In this document: positions 19,201 through 27,613 of the stretch, in pieces
Layout: each line of letters opens with the position of its first letter
Numbering within the stretch: position 1 is the stretch's first letter
NCBI GenBank assembly: GCA_944389615.1
Contig: CALXNA010000034.1
Location: 1-36,185, forward strand
From: an uncultured Anaerobiospirillum sp.
Lineage (GTDB): Bacteria > Pseudomonadota > Gammaproteobacteria > Enterobacterales > Succinivibrionaceae
Reading direction: 5' to 3'
Length of the DNA stretch: 36,185 nucleotides
Position numbers and translations under genes: made by a program
The notes under the pieces: generated by a model
The model's database searches: none
What the model saw: only the letters and a program-made list of their open reading frames with translations
Told to the model about the DNA's origin: nothing

Positions 19201-20693
19201 GGATCGACCTTGGCCTTGTACAGGAGGCCATCTAAGAAGTCCAATAACTTGTCGGCATTGCGCTCTGGGCTTGGCACTGGGATGCAGGCATTCTCGGAGG
19301 CATCTAAGTGCGCGCGCACCGTCTTGATGACATCTGGGTAGGAGGCGTAGACATTGCCGCCGACCACGTAGACGCCACCTTCTGGGGTGTTCAAGGCGAA
19401 CTCTTCGTCCACTAAGGCGCGCTCAAGGCCGGTCTTGAAGCGATTGATCTCGACGAAGCGGGTATCAAACTTCATGCGGCCGACCGACGATAAGTCGTAG
19501 CGATCCTCGGCGAAGAATAAGTTGTGGAATAAGGTCTCGGCGGCCTCTGGGGTTGGCGGCTCGCCTGGGCGCATCATCTTGTAGATTTCAAAGAGGGCCG
19601 CCATGCGATCCTCTTCGTCCGAGCGCAGATCACGGGTGGTGTCATTGCGCAGGGTATCGGCGATGAAGGCACCCTCGTCCACCTGCGAGGTGAACAGGAT
19701 TTCAAACTTCTTAAGGCCAAGCTCGGCGATCACCGGCAGCTTCTCTAAGGTCAGCTCGGTGTTGGCAGGTAACAGCACCTTGCCATCGGCGCTAGCGTAG
19801 TCCTTGGCGATGATCTTACCGATGAGGTACTCAGGTGGAATCTCAATCGAAGTTTGACCGGCCTTGGACAGCTCGCGGATGTGACGGGCAGTGATCTTCT
19901 TACCGGCCTCAACTAAGCACTTGCCATCAAGCTTGATGTCAAAGGAGGCGGTCTCGCCGCGCATGCGCTCCGGCACGAGCTCCATAAAGAGCTTGTTGCC
20001 CTTGATCTCGATGACGACGGTGTTAAAGAAGAGATCTAAGATCTGCTCGGTGTTGTAGCCTAAGGCGCGCAAGAGCACGGTAGCTGGGAGCTTACGGCGA
20101 CGGTCGATACGTACGAAGAGGTTATCGCGGTGATCGAACTCAAAGTCCAGCCACGAGCCACGGTATGGGATGATACGCGCCGAGAACAGAACACGGCCCG
20201 GGTGGGTCTTGCCGCGATCGTTGTCGAAGAAGACGCCCGGGGAGCGGTGTAACTGCGATACCACGACACGCTCGGTACCGTTGATGATAAAGGTACCGTT
20301 ATCGGTCATGAGCGGGATCTCGCCCATGTAGACCTCTTGGTCTAACTTCTCACGTACCGTTTTAGGAGAATCCTTCTCGTAGCGGATTAAGCTTAAGTTA
20401 ACCTTGAGGGGAGCAGAATAGGTGGTGCCACGGATCATGCACTCGTGGACATCAAACTTCGGCTCACCTAACTTAAAGCTGTTGTAGCACAGCTCAGCGT
20501 TACCCGAGTACGACTTGATTGGGAATACGCTCTTAAAGGCCGCCACTAAACCATTTTCGTTTTGTGGATCAGAGCTGATGAATTGCTTAAAAGAATCAAG
20601 CTGAACGGCAAGTAAGTAAGGGGTGTCGAGCACCTTCACTCTCTTACCAAAATCCTTACGGATGCGCTTTTGCTCAGTGTACGAGTAAACCAT
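16206..20693 (-). CDS. rpoB: RNA polymerase subunit beta, with about 160-residue insert
   Basis: The beta subunit of RNA polymerase, 1495 residues against 1342 in E. coli. It begins [18 protein letters not shown], the standard gammaproteobacterial N-terminus. The rifampicin region ([29 protein letters not shown], split here only for description) has the sensitive-type residues at the positions equivalent to D516, H526 and S531. The active-site lysines in [12 protein letters not shown] and the C-terminal clamp end are present. The excess length is almost entirely one segment (DNA 18987-19466) that replaces about 12 residues between VGRMKF and the block before [13 protein letters not shown]. 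Flanks align without a break and the frame is kept, so it is a true in-frame insertion. See the separate entry. Confidence 0.98.
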   Translation of the reverse strand: MVYSYTEQKRIRKDFGKRVKVLDTPYLLAVQLDSFKQFISSDPQNENGLVAAFKSVFPIKSYSGNAELCYNSFKLGEPKFDVHECMIRGTTYSAPLKVNLSLIRYEKDSPKTVREKLDQEVYMGEIPLMTDNGTFIINGTERVVVSQLHRSPGVFFDNDRGKTHPGRVLFSARIIPYRGSWLDFEFDHRDNLFVRIDRRRKLPATVLLRALGYNTEQILDLFFNTVVIEIKGNKLFMELVPERMRGETASFDIKLDGKCLVEAGKKITARHIRELSKAGQTSIEIPPEYLIGKIIAKDYASADGKVLLPANTELTLEKLPVIAELGLKKFEILFTSQVDEGAFIADTLRNDTTRDLRSDEEDRMAALFEIYKMMRPGEPPTPEAAETLFHNLFFAEDRYDLSSVGRMKFDTRFVEINRFKTGLERALVDEEFALNTPEGGVYVVGGNVYASYPDVIKTVRAHLDASENACIPVPSPERNADKLLDFLDGLLYKAKVDPMIKSAERFVFNNVQLKTGRAKSDLITIERCIVLPLSALEGRTAHVSELKATVLGADGKPLELHRDRNEMYRGTLSHNDIIKVMRYLVRIRNGKETIDDIDHLGNRRIRSVGEMAENHFRIGLVRVERAVKERLSLGDLDSTTPQELINAKPISAAIKEFFGSSQLSQFMDQNNPLSEVTHKRRISALGPGGLTRERAGFEVRDVHPTHYGRLCPIETPEGPNIGLINSLAVFARCNDYGFLETPYRRVNDKHVSEDFEYLSAIDEGQYVIAQANTDLDENGNIIDEYVQCRYKGESTVRRASDVQYMDVSPQQVISVAAALIPFLEHDDANRALMGANMQRQAVPTVRSEKPFVGTGMERAVAVDSGVSIIARRGGVVEHVDGARIVVRVNEEEIQGTHDAGIDIYNLIKYTRSNQNTCINQRPCVNIYEEVRAGDVLADGSSTDLGELALGQNLRVAFMPWNGYNYEDSILVSERVAAKDRLTTIHIQEISCVARDTKLGPEEITADIPNVGEAALSKLDESGIVYIGAEVVGGDILVGKVTPKGETQLTPEEKLLRAIFGEKASEVKDSSTRVPNGVSGTVVDVQVFTREGVEKDARAREIEEMQLAKARKDLDEEFSFLTAGMMRQARHVLAKVGVPEIELDHLSDSELFDYRIDDDNATRELEEISARMDEFRLEYKDKYETIKRKLTEGDDLTPGVLKIVKVYLAVKRRIQPGDKMAGRHGNKGVISKICPIEDMPFDENGQPVDIVLNPLGVPSRMNIGQVLEVHLGLAAKGIGDVINKMLVEQRAIAEIRAMLQKIYDLGGTSQHVDISALSDAEVMTLAQNLREGMPVATPVFDGATEESIKELLELAGLPKSGQMTLYDGTTGRAFERKVTVGYMYMLKLNHLVDDKMHARSTGSYSLVTQQPLGGKAQFGGQRFGEMEVWALEAYGAAYTLREMLTVKSDDVNGRTKMYKNIVDGAYKMEASIPESFNVLLREIRSLGINIDLVRKD
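18987..19466 (-). other. In-frame 160-residue segment inside RpoB
   Basis: Between GRMKF and GTLSHNDI the protein carries 160 residues where E. coli RpoB has about 12 (near its residues 452-464). The segment has ordered, protein-like composition with an alpha/beta flavour (for example [69 protein letters not shown]) and no low-complexity runs. Codon use matches the flanks, including TTA and CTC leucines, so it is old in this lineage. It sits just before the fork-loop/rifampicin region. It is distinct from the two known E. coli insertions (about 225-343 and 938-1042). I do not recognise a domain family. Confidence 0.85.
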
Positions 20694-21408
20694 GGAAGGG
20701 GGATCCTCAGGTTGATCTTGGTCGCGGTTGGGGCTACAAATCACAGCCCAAAGCCACCAAAACATGCGCTGCGCACGGCCCTGCGGCCGTGCTTGCGCGG
20801 GCTTTCGCCCGCAGCGCGCCGCGGCTACGCCGCGGGCCCATGTCTTGACAGCTTCAGTGTCTTAGGTGAGCGCTTCCATCAAGAAAGCCTTGGCTTTAGA
20901 CCAGATGGCCAAAACACGGCTGACTTAGGCTGACGCTGGCAACAAAATGTCTCATCTCGGGCCAACCTCTTATCCCAGCTTAATTCGTGCCGTGACTCCC
21001 CAGATATAAGTCAGAGGGCGGCAGGTTAACGAACAAGCTGAAGGTCGGGGCAGATAAGCTGCGGTAGCGGTAGATGAGACGGCGCAGGTCACGACGACCA
21101 ACACCAGCGACAAATTAAGTGAGCTCTTGTGCTAAGTTAGGTCAGAGCTGACCCAGGCATCGTCTAAACGAGCGCTGAGAGCTATCTTGGGAGGGGCTAA
21201 GGTGTAATCATCATGGTGCAGTCTGCGGCCTCATGGGCCCTGTGGTCTGCCCCATAAGAGGGATTACACTTCACCTGCAATTAAGGCACCGAACCCGCGC
21301 CCTCAAAAACTGAGAACGCGGGTTGGGCGGAGGAGCAAAAAGGGAAAGCTGGGGCTTGCCCCTCTTGCTCAGACTTGTCAGAGGGCAAGTCTTAAGGCGT
21401 CGTTGTTA
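20694..21408 (-). promoter_or_regulatory. rplL-rpoB intergenic region: processing/attenuation elements
   Basis: This 715-bp gap has no gene. Read toward rpoB it holds: a hairpin right after rplL (AGACTTG/CAAGTCT, 21371-21392); AACCCGCG/CGCGGGTT with an inner CTCA/TGAG stem (21292-21324); a long stem closed by GTGTAATC/GATTACAC (21202-21269) with inner pairing; and three perfect hairpins next to rpoB: GCACGGCC-CTGC-GGCCGTGC (20773-20792), GCGGGC-TTTC-GCCCGC (20797-20812) and CCGCGGC-TAC-GCCGCGG (20819-20835). In E. coli this gap holds an attenuator and an RNase III processing site that set the ratio of ribosomal protein to polymerase; the same role is inferred here. No clear promoter seen. Confidence 0.55.
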
Positions 21409-21780
21409 TTACTCAACAACAACAACAGCACCAGCCTCTTCAAAGGCCTTCTTGAGGGCCTCGGCATCTTCCTTAGAAACGCCTTCCTTGATCTTAGCAG
21501 GAGCGCTCTCGACTAAGTCCTTAGCCTCCTTTAAGCCTAAGCCGGTAGCGGTACGAACAGCCTTAATAACGGCGATCTTGTTAGCACCGATCTCCTTCAA
21601 GGTGACGTCGAACTCGGTCTTCTCCTCAGCAGCAGCGGCACCACCGGCAGCAGGGCCAGCGACAACAGCAGCAGCGGCGGAGACGCCGAACTTCTCTTCC
21701 ATTGCCTTAACGAGCTCAACAACTTCCATTACGCTCATCTCAGCAATAGCGTTGATGATTTCATCCTTGGATAAAGCCAT
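21409..21780 (-). CDS. rplL: 50S ribosomal protein L7/L12
   Basis: Stalk protein of the large ribosomal subunit that recruits and activates translation GTPases; 123 residues. The N-terminal dimer/L10-binding helix pair ([32 protein letters not shown]), the Ala/Gly-rich hinge near 38-58 and the C-terminal domain with [12 protein letters not shown] and [12 protein letters not shown] are all typical. The start at 21780 has AAGGAAG upstream. It lies 175 nt after rplJ. TTA is used among its leucine codons (for example in the GLGLKEAK block), notable for a highly expressed gene in GC-rich DNA. Confidence 0.98.
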   Translation of the reverse strand: MALSKDEIINAIAEMSVMEVVELVKAMEEKFGVSAAAAVVAGPAAGGAAAAEEKTEFDVTLKEIGANKIAVIKAVRTATGLGLKEAKDLVESAPAKIKEGVSKEDAEALKKAFEEAGAVVVVE

Positions 21781-21955
21781 TTTGAATCTTCCTTTCAAGT
21801 GAATCGGGGTGCCAACCTGCCCCCCTAACGCAAGCTAGGGAACCTCACAGTGAGGTGCTTTAATGGGATGGTTGGACTTGAAACTAATGCGCGGGCTCAC
21901 GCCCACCGAGCCGCGGCACCGCAAAGCGGTCGCGCCTACGCTGCCAAAGCAGCTC
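21781..21955 (-). other. rplJ-rplL spacer with hairpins
   Basis: Contains ACCTCA-CAG-TGAGGT (about 21852-21866) and ACCGC-AAA-GCGGT (21918-21930). No T-tract and no promoter I can support. The AAGGAAG ribosome binding site of rplL is at the left end. Confidence 0.5.
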
Positions 21956-22465
21956 CTAGGCAGCACCAGCCTCGGCTTGTAACTTGTCGCCTAAAGCAGC
22001 CAAAGTACGTACCAGCTTGCCCGCAGCGGCCTCCTTCATGGTGGCCATTAACTGAGCCACACCTTCCTCGTAAGTTGGTAAGGTGGCTAATACGTCGACG
22101 TCCTTGCCCTCGTAGACTACGCCTTCAAAGGCTAAAGCCTTGATCGAGAACTTGTCGTTTTGCTTGGCAAATTCCTTGAACAGACGAGCAGCAGCACCTG
22201 GATGCTCAAGGGAGAAGCCGATTAAGGTTGGGCCCTTGAACTGATCCTTCATGCACTCAAACTCGGTGCCTTCGACGGCACGAGCAAGGAGGGTGTTGCG
22301 GACAACGTGTAAGTAGACGTTGTTATCGCGAGCCGCCTTGCGGAGCTTGGTCATTTGAGCTACTGGGATGCCACAGGAATCAGCACAAACAGCTGATAAT
22401 GCTTTCTTGGCGTACTCGCTAACATCAGCAACAATCTGCTTCTTGTCTTCGATATTTAATGCCAT
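21956..22465 (-). CDS. rplJ: 50S ribosomal protein L10
   Basis: L10 anchors the L7/L12 dimers to the ribosome stalk base and, with them, represses its own operon in relatives. The gene gives 169 residues starting [12 protein letters not shown], the usual L10 start, with AGGAG 12 nt upstream. The RNA-binding N-terminal domain contains [27 protein letters not shown]; the C-terminal helix that binds L7/L12 is at the end ([19 protein letters not shown]). A longer reading from 22522 has no support. It lies downstream of a 529-bp leader rather than close behind rplA. Confidence 0.98.
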   Translation of the reverse strand: MALNIEDKKQIVADVSEYAKKALSAVCADSCGIPVAQMTKLRKAARDNNVYLHVVRNTLLARAVEGTEFECMKDQFKGPTLIGFSLEHPGAAARLFKEFAKQNDKFSIKALAFEGVVYEGKDVDVLATLPTYEEGVAQLMATMKEAAAGKLVRTLAALGDKLQAEAGAA

Positions 22466-22994
22466 TTTAGCAGTGACTCCTGGATAGTCTGGGCAAGGAA
22501 GCATGCGCAGCATGCCGTCCAACTTCGAGGTCTCAGCAACTTCGTTAGGTCACCTAACTCAAACTTGCCTCACAGGCCTCAAAGTGCCCAAACAGTTAGT
22601 CCCACATGGGAATACCGGAAATCAAGTCTAAAGGAAAATTCCAATAGAGCTTATTCCGCCTGCGCAGGATGATTAAGGAATAGGCAACGGCGCCAGCACA
22701 CCTGACGCGACCCGCGGCAAACTGCGCTGCAAGCGTTGACTAGTGGATACTTCCCCCTGCGGTCTTTGGTGGGAGAAAGCTCCCGGCCAAATCTGGGTGC
22801 CCGTACCCAAGGCACGAAATCGGGCTTGCCTCAGGGCAAGTGCCCATGGGCAAGCAAGCGGGCCGCCCGCCACAAAGGCTCGGCCCAAGTCAGGCCCCAG
22901 CTAAGCTGGATCCTGCGGCCCTGCCCCTCACGGGGTCAGGCCTAAAACCTTTGCCCCAACGGGGCAAGGTCTATCAGGCACTAGGCCTAAGGCA
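22466..22994 (-). promoter_or_regulatory. rplA-rplJ intergenic region: probable L10 leader
   Basis: This 529-bp gap has no gene. It holds perfect hairpins at 22825-22840 (CTTGCC-TCAG-GGCAAG), 22858-22870 (GCGGG-CCG-CCCGC) and 22951-22967 (TTGCCCC-AAC-GGGGCAA), the self-complementary GCCCATGGGC at 22842-22851, GTTAGGTGACCTAAC near 22544-22558, and a 12-bp direct repeat GGCACTAGGCCT at 22977-22988 and 22991-23002 running into the rplA stop. In relatives the RNA before rplJ binds L10-(L7/L12)4 for feedback control. I infer a similar leader in the 200 nt before rplJ but cannot identify the kink-turn by eye. Confidence 0.5.
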
Positions 22995-23711
22995 CTAGGC
23001 CTGAGCGGCAGCGCGCTCGGTGTTGAGCGAGCTCTTATCAACGCTGATGCCGCCACCCATGGTGGTGGAAATGCAGACCTTCTTGATGAAGGTGCCCTTG
23101 GCAGCAGCTGGCTTAGCCTTAACGATAGCGCCGACTAAGGCGTTTAAGTTATCGGTGAGCTGAGCTGGGGTGAAGTTGACCTTACCGATCGAAGCTTGGA
23201 TTACGCCCGTCTTGTCGTTACGGTAACGAACCTGACCGGACTTGGCGTTCTTAACGGCGGTAGCAACGTCACGGGTTACGGTGCCGACCTTAGGGTTAGG
23301 CATTAAGCCACGTGGACCTAAGATCTGACCTAACTGGCCGACTACGCGCATGGCATCAGGGGAAGCGATGACGACGTCGAAGTCGGACTTACCCTGCTTG
23401 ATCTCGTGAGCTAACTCGTCCATACCGACGAAGTCAGCACCAGCAGCCTTAGCCTGCTCGGCTAACTCGCCTTGGGTGAAGACGCAAACGCGAACGGTAC
23501 GGCCGGTACCGTGAGGCAGAACGGTAGCACCACGGATGTTCTGGTCGGACTTGGTAGGATCGATACCCAGCTGAATGGCAACGTCAACCGACTCAACAAA
23601 CTTGGCCTTGGCACACTTGATTAAGGTCTCGAAGCCCTCATTGACCTCGTACTCACGGGTACGGTCGATGATGGAACGAATCTCCTTCATGCGCTTAGAT
23701 AACTTTGCCAT
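22995..23711 (-). CDS. rplA: 50S ribosomal protein L1
   Basis: Binds 23S rRNA at the L1 stalk and helps release deacylated tRNA; 238 residues, close to the E. coli 234. Typical blocks are [11 protein letters not shown] at the start, [16 protein letters not shown] near 56-71, [31 protein letters not shown] near 112-142 and [16 protein letters not shown] near 164-179. AGGAG sites lie upstream of the start. Only 5 nt separate it from rplK, as in most bacteria, so the two are co-translated. Confidence 0.98.
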   Translation of the reverse strand: MAKLSKRMKEIRSIIDRTREYEVNEGFETLIKCAKAKFVESVDVAIQLGIDPTKSDQNIRGATVLPHGTGRTVRVCVFTQGELAEQAKAAGADFVGMDELAHEIKQGKSDFDVVIASPDAMRVVGQLGQILGPRGLMPNPKVGTVTRDVATAVKNAKSGQVRYRNDKTGVIQASIGKVNFTPAQLTDNLNALVGAIVKAKPAAAKGTFIKKVCISTTMGGGISVDKSSLNTERAAAQA

Positions 23712-23716
23712 GGCTC

Positions 23717-24145
23717 CTACTCCTCGACCTCAATACCCATGGAACGGGCAGTACCAGCGATAGTACGGGCAGAAGCTTCTAAGTCTGCACCAGTCATGTC
23801 AGGCTCTTTGACCTTAGCGATCTCTAAGCACTGAGCCATAGTAATCTTGCCTACGATTTCCTTACCTGGCTTGTGGGAAGCGGTTTGGATGTTTAAGGCC
23901 TTCTTGACTAAGAAGGAGGCAGGTGGAGTCTTGGTGACGAAGGTAAAGGACTTGTCGGAGTAAACAGTAATGACTACTGGTACTGGGGAGCCCTTCTCCA
24001 TCTTGGCAGTAGCGGCGTTGAAGGCCTTGCAGAACTCCATGATGTTAACACCATGTTGACCTAAAGCCGGGCCAACTGGTGGAGCTGGGTTAGCGTTACC
24101 AGCGCCAACCTGAAGCTTGATGTAGGCAGAAACTTTCTTTGCCAT
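23717..24145 (-). CDS. rplK: 50S ribosomal protein L11
   Basis: Part of the GTPase-associated centre; 142 residues as in E. coli. It starts [30 protein letters not shown] (the proline-rich hinge and thiostrepton-site region) and ends with the rRNA-binding domain ([25 protein letters not shown]; descriptions cut to motifs). The start at 24145 matches all L11 proteins; a longer frame to 24250 has no support. GAGAG lies upstream. It is the first gene of the rplKAJL-rpoBC block and has its own strong promoter about 190 nt upstream, because nusG is not adjacent here. Confidence 0.98.
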   Translation of the reverse strand: MAKKVSAYIKLQVGAGNANPAPPVGPALGQHGVNIMEFCKAFNAATAKMEKGSPVPVVITVYSDKSFTFVTKTPPASFLVKKALNIQTASHKPGKEIVGKITMAQCLEIAKVKEPDMTGADLEASARTIAGTARSMGIEVEE

Positions 24146-24335
24146 TTTTGATCTCTCAATGTTGGGTCTAGCGCGTACTAAGACGGTGCCGCGTGGCTGT
24201 CCAGCACGCTTCCCGCAATCAGCGCAGCTTACCAAGACGCTGATCGACACAAGGAAACTGGTTACTCTTTGCCCTCACTTCGAGCGCCCCGCGCCCAAAA
24301 ATGAGATATCCATCGCAAAGCAGTAAATCCAAAAC

Positions 24336-24364
24336 ATTCTATAGAACCAAGTCCCCAATGTCAA
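24336..24364 (-). promoter_or_regulatory. Strong sigma70 promoter of rplK operon, with A-tract UP elements
   Basis: On the minus strand the -35 is TTGACA (24359-24364), the spacer is exactly 17 nt and the -10 is TAGAAT (24336-24341). Upstream of the -35 lie AAAAAAA (about 24368-24374) and AAAAAAA (about 24389-24395), spaced about two helical turns apart, as expected of UP elements in ribosomal promoters. Transcription would begin near 24329, giving a leader of about 185 nt before rplK. Confidence 0.88.
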
Positions 24365-24395
24365 AGCTTTTTTTCGTTCCGCCCCACATTTTTTT

Positions 24396-24460
24396 CAGCC
24401 CCCGCAGGCCACCGCGCGCCGCGCCTGAGCGGCGCCGTCGGCGGCGGCCTGCGGGGGCTG
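24396..24460. repeat. 15-bp perfect inverted repeat upstream of rplK promoter
   Basis: CAGCCCCCGCAGGCC (24396-24410) and GGCCTGCGGGGGCTG (24446-24460) are exact complements enclosing a 35-nt GC-rich loop with its own GCCGC/GCGGC pairing. It lies between the end of the 512-residue gene and the rplK promoter. On the minus strand it is followed by A's rather than T's, so it is not an ordinary intrinsic terminator, but it could insulate the promoter or terminate with Rho. Confidence 0.75.
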
Positions 24461-24490
24461 CCTGAAGCGATGGCACCTCAAGGGCAGTTC

Positions 24491-24560
24491 GGTCTCTAAT
24501 GGGAGGGTTGCGTCCATACGGGCCACTTTCCAGCGCGAGCAGCGGTCTCTAATGGGAGGG
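24491..24560. repeat. 17-bp direct repeat, two copies
   Basis: GGTCTCTAATGGGAGGG occurs at 24491-24507 and again at 24544-24560, 53 bp apart. The flanks (TTGCGTCC and CTACGCCC) are related but not identical. It lies in the 511-bp gap between the 512-residue gene and rplK. No palindrome or known operator recognised. Confidence 0.7.
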
Positions 24561-24656
24561 CTACGCCCCCTACCGCGGCCATATCACGGGACGCAGGCAA
24601 GTTCAAGCAGGCCGCAGGTGGCGTTGCTGTGCCGAGAATGCGGCCCGCATAGCAGT

Positions 24657-26195
24657 TTAGTACGCTGTGGCCGAGAGCTCTTGCTCAAGATCTTCGATGT
24701 TCTGGGCAGTGAGGAGGAGCAAATCCTGCTCGCTGGGCAGAATGATTCGGCGGCGCTCTTGCACCACGCTTTGGACTATACGCTCAAACTGATGGTAAGC
24801 CCAGAGCCTGCGGTCACAGTTATATGAGCTGGAGCCGTACATATCACGCAGGAAGTCCGCGCTGATTAAGTCGTGGAGCCTGTCCACAAAGCGCTCAGTC
24901 TCTTGCATCGTGAGCATGTAATCAAAAGCCACTTGGCCCGCCGCATCTTGGCACAGCTCCAACATCTGCTGGCTGTCATCGGCGACAATCTCATCGGCCA
25001 CAGCCTTGGTAACTGCGCCTGCGGTGCAGCCGCCGCCCAAAGCGCCTAGCGCGCCCCCAACCAAGCCCCCGAACATAGTACCCACGCCCGGAACGAAAGA
25101 GCCCAGCGCGGCACCCGCGGCAGCACCGACCATCCAGCCGGCAGTACCACCGGCTACGGAAGCTGCATTAACCGCGAGGTTTTTGCCCAGCTGCTGCCAC
25201 GATGCAGTCTTGGAGATGGCGGCACGATACAAATCAGGCGCGGTGAGCACGACTGTAGTAATCACGCCGGTGACGACGTTAGAGCGCAGAAGTTTGGCGG
25301 TATGGTTAACCGCCGCGGCACCATAAATCGACTTGCCCAAGGAATAAGAGGCCAACTTCTCAATGGCAGTTTTGCCCAACTGAGTCTGGTACAGTCCGTG
25401 CACCATATAGCGGCTTGCCACCTTGCCCACGGAGCTTGCTGAGGTACGCAACAGCTGCTGCGAAGTCACCGAAACCACGAGCGACCCAAGGCCCACAGCA
25501 AAAGATTGCTTGAGCGCGGCGATGGCGGCATCTTTCAGGTCGGCCCCTGACCACAGTTGTTGGGCCATGTTGACCGCAAAGCTCAGGCCAAAGATACAGC
25601 TGCAGCTAATCGCGCTGTTCTTGACGTCAAACCACAACGAGTCCAAATTACCGGCCTTGGCGATGTTCTGCGCTTGCTGGTAGGTCACCGAGCCCTCTTG
25701 CACCATGTCATCGATTTGCTCGGGGCGAATGGTATTGCCATGTGAATCGCGCAGCCGACCTGCTTGGGCCCGTTCGCGCAGCTGCTGACGCACGCTCTCC
25801 GCTTGCTCTTTAGGCACCTCGACCTTCATCTTGCCATAGCGGAAGGTGCCGTCTCGATCAAAGAGCGAGTCCACCGTCGCTTCTGCACTCTGGCAATACT
25901 TGACTTGGATTTCTACGCCATTGACGATACGGTCGGCGCCATTCTTGGTGTTGCTGGTGCCGACCTTGCTGACCTTGCGCCCATGGAAGATGTCATTGAG
26001 CGCGTTGGCATCCTCAGCTGCGAAGCCATGGCCCTGCATGGTGTGATACTTGTCGTGTTGACTGCCGCGCTCAAAGGCCGAAACGCCTTCGTGCATCGAC
26101 AAAGAACCTTCCAAATAACGCCAGTATGCGGCTTGTCCGGACTCTTGATTCTGAGCGCGGTGGTATGAACTACCAGCTCCTCTGTTTTCAGCCAT
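24657..26195 (-). CDS. Uncharacterised protein: possible nuclease-like motif plus glycine-rich membrane segment
   Basis: A 512-residue protein I cannot name. Residues 55-130 hold a conserved-looking block; within it ADRIVNGVEIQVKY (87-100) has D88, E95, Q97 and K99, which fits the D...(E/Q)xK core of PD-(D/E)XK nucleases, with E61 on a preceding helix. Residues 195-320 are moderately hydrophobic. Residues 345-400 are a glycine-zipper-like hydrophobic segment (GGTAGWMVGAAAGAALGS and GGLVGGALGALGGG), then a charged helical C-terminus. There is no signal peptide. AAGGA lies about 9 nt before the ATG at 26195. It lies among accessory genes between nusG and rplK. An effector, a defence protein and a membrane-associated housekeeping protein are all possible; the nuclease reading is inference from one short motif. 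Confidence 0.8.
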   Translation of the reverse strand: MAENRGAGSSYHRAQNQESGQAAYWRYLEGSLSMHEGVSAFERGSQHDKYHTMQGHGFAAEDANALNDIFHGRKVSKVGTSNTKNGADRIVNGVEIQVKYCQSAEATVDSLFDRDGTFRYGKMKVEVPKEQAESVRQQLRERAQAGRLRDSHGNTIRPEQIDDMVQEGSVTYQQAQNIAKAGNLDSLWFDVKNSAISCSCIFGLSFAVNMAQQLWSGADLKDAAIAALKQSFAVGLGSLVVSVTSQQLLRTSASSVGKVASRYMVHGLYQTQLGKTAIEKLASYSLGKSIYGAAAVNHTAKLLRSNVVTGVITTVVLTAPDLYRAAISKTASWQQLGKNLAVNAASVAGGTAGWMVGAAAGAALGSFVPGVGTMFGGLVGGALGALGGGCTAGAVTKAVADEIVADDSQQMLELCQDAAGQVAFDYMLTMQETERFVDRLHDLISADFLRDMYGSSSYNCDRRLWAYHQFERIVQSVVQERRRIILPSEQDLLLLTAQNIEDLEQELSATAY

Positions 26196-26638
26196 CTTGC
26201 TATGTCCTTAGGTGAACTTCGATCGGTACACTGTCAGATGTGAACTGCAAAGCAGGCGCAGATATCGCGGCAGGTACCCGCCCGTGCGCCCCGCCTTGGT
26301 GGCGTGACTCCAGTTGTGCGGTGCCGCCGGTTCGGCCACTCTACGTCTATGAGCGACTTCAGCGCCCGCCCCTACCGCGACCACCCCACGGCGCAAAGTC
26401 GTGGTTGGGCCAAGCCGCATATTGCGCTGCAAGCAGCGCCAAGGCCGATGCCCTACTTTCCGTTTCCGGATCCGAGGCGTGAGCTTTGGTATCAGACAGA
26501 GGAAGGTGCGCCGCTCCCTAAAGACGTCGGCCACGCCTCTCTGACCACCCTGCTAAGGCTGCGCCGCCTCGATGGCGCGCCGCGGTTCAGCGGCGCGCGG
26601 GCAGCTCAGCCTTAACGGCGCAGGTCAGCTCCGAAGAC
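26196..26638. other. Gap between the two unknown genes, with large hairpin
   Basis: This 443-bp stretch holds no gene I can support. After the 232-residue gene (minus strand) lies a long stem: inner CGCGCCGC-GGTTCA-GCGGCGCG (26576-26583 with 26590-26597), outer AAGGCTG (26555-26561) with CAGCCTT (26607-26613). No T-tract. Open frames on both strands here are short, Arg/Pro-rich and lack ribosome binding sites. Confidence 0.5.
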
Positions 26639-27337
26639 TTAATCGTCGAAAGCCTTCTCATATTTCTCAATGAGCTTTTCCTCAAGCTTATTGATTTCGT
26701 CGTCATTATCCCGATCGGCAGCAAACGCCTTGATCAAAGACCAGCTTTTTATCGCCCAGCCTTCGCGAGTGAACTCACTTTCATCAATATGAGAAAGCGT
26801 CAGTAAGTAGAACTCGACGGCGTCGTCGTCATAAGTTACTTTGGCTACGGCCGCACCTGCCTCATCAACAATGGGTTCATAAGGGCCGTCCGCAAAGAAG
26901 CTGACAATCCACTCCCAAAAGGACTGCTCCGGGAGGGGCAGCTCTTTAGAGCCATAGGCGATGATCTCAACATCATCCCAGCCATCATGGTACTCCACTC
27001 TGTTCTCGAAGTTTCGTACTCCATACTCCGAGTTGCTTTCAAGCGCACTATTGAGCATGGCAGAGCCAAACAAAACGTCAAAAATACCAATATCCTCATA
27101 ATAAGGGCTAAGATCATCACCGGCCAGCCACAGATTGAAGCGGCCGCCCCAGTCAATGTACTGAGCATTGAGCTCCGTGAGATCATCGGCATCGCCGTCT
27201 AAGGCCGCCTCGATCGCAGACTGGGCGACATCATCAATGTCATCCTCTGCAAAGAACCAGTACCCCAATGCAACGATTACGATCAATCCTATAATGCCGG
27301 ACAGGATGTCCGAAGCGTCGTTACTTTCGTCTGCCAT
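26639..27337 (-). CDS. Uncharacterised acidic protein with one N-terminal membrane anchor
   Basis: A 232-residue protein of unknown function. A single hydrophobic stretch at about 11-29 (ILSGIIGLIVIVALGYWFF) follows a short polar N-terminus, so it is probably anchored by one helix. The rest is strongly acidic (many D and E, for example DDIDDVAQSAIEAALDGDADD) with aromatic-rich, beta-like blocks and a charged coiled C-terminus. The start MADESND at 27337 has GGGAG about 9 nt upstream; a longer frame to 27460 lacks such support. Base composition looks less GC-rich and TTA leucine is less frequent than in neighbouring genes, which hints at separate origin. It shares orientation with the 512-residue gene after 443 bp; a joint function is only a guess. 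Confidence 0.75.
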   Translation of the reverse strand: MADESNDASDILSGIIGLIVIVALGYWFFAEDDIDDVAQSAIEAALDGDADDLTELNAQYIDWGGRFNLWLAGDDLSPYYEDIGIFDVLFGSAMLNSALESNSEYGVRNFENRVEYHDGWDDVEIIAYGSKELPLPEQSFWEWIVSFFADGPYEPIVDEAGAAVAKVTYDDDAVEFYLLTLSHIDESEFTREGWAIKSWSLIKAFAADRDNDDEINKLEEKLIEKYEKAFDD

Positions 27338-27613
27338 GGCCTCTCTCCCTGCAATAGACTCAAAGGTGGCCAAATTGTAGCCAGCGATCCTTTCATATTT
27401 CAGAAGCGAAACCGGCGCAGGCCAAGAATCGGCCATTCTGAGTCCCGGCCAAACGCCCACGATAGCGCCGGAGCCATAGGCGAGGGCGCAGCGGCGCGGA
27501 AGCGTTACAGGCCCACACTACTGTGCGGGGCGGGCGGCAGCGCAAAAAGCCGTAGGTCGGCAGGAGTGACACTACGGCTTGAAGTAGTTGAGGGGCTTAC
27601 TGAGTTTAGGGAG

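Noticed and set aside
24396..24460. The 15-bp inverted repeat as an intrinsic terminator of the 512-residue gene
   Set aside because: On the minus strand the stem is followed by A's, not T's; on the plus strand the T-tract precedes the stem.
26208..26615. Arg/Pro-rich open frames on both strands between the two unknown genes
   Set aside because: No ribosome binding site, odd composition, overlap with each other and with a long hairpin.
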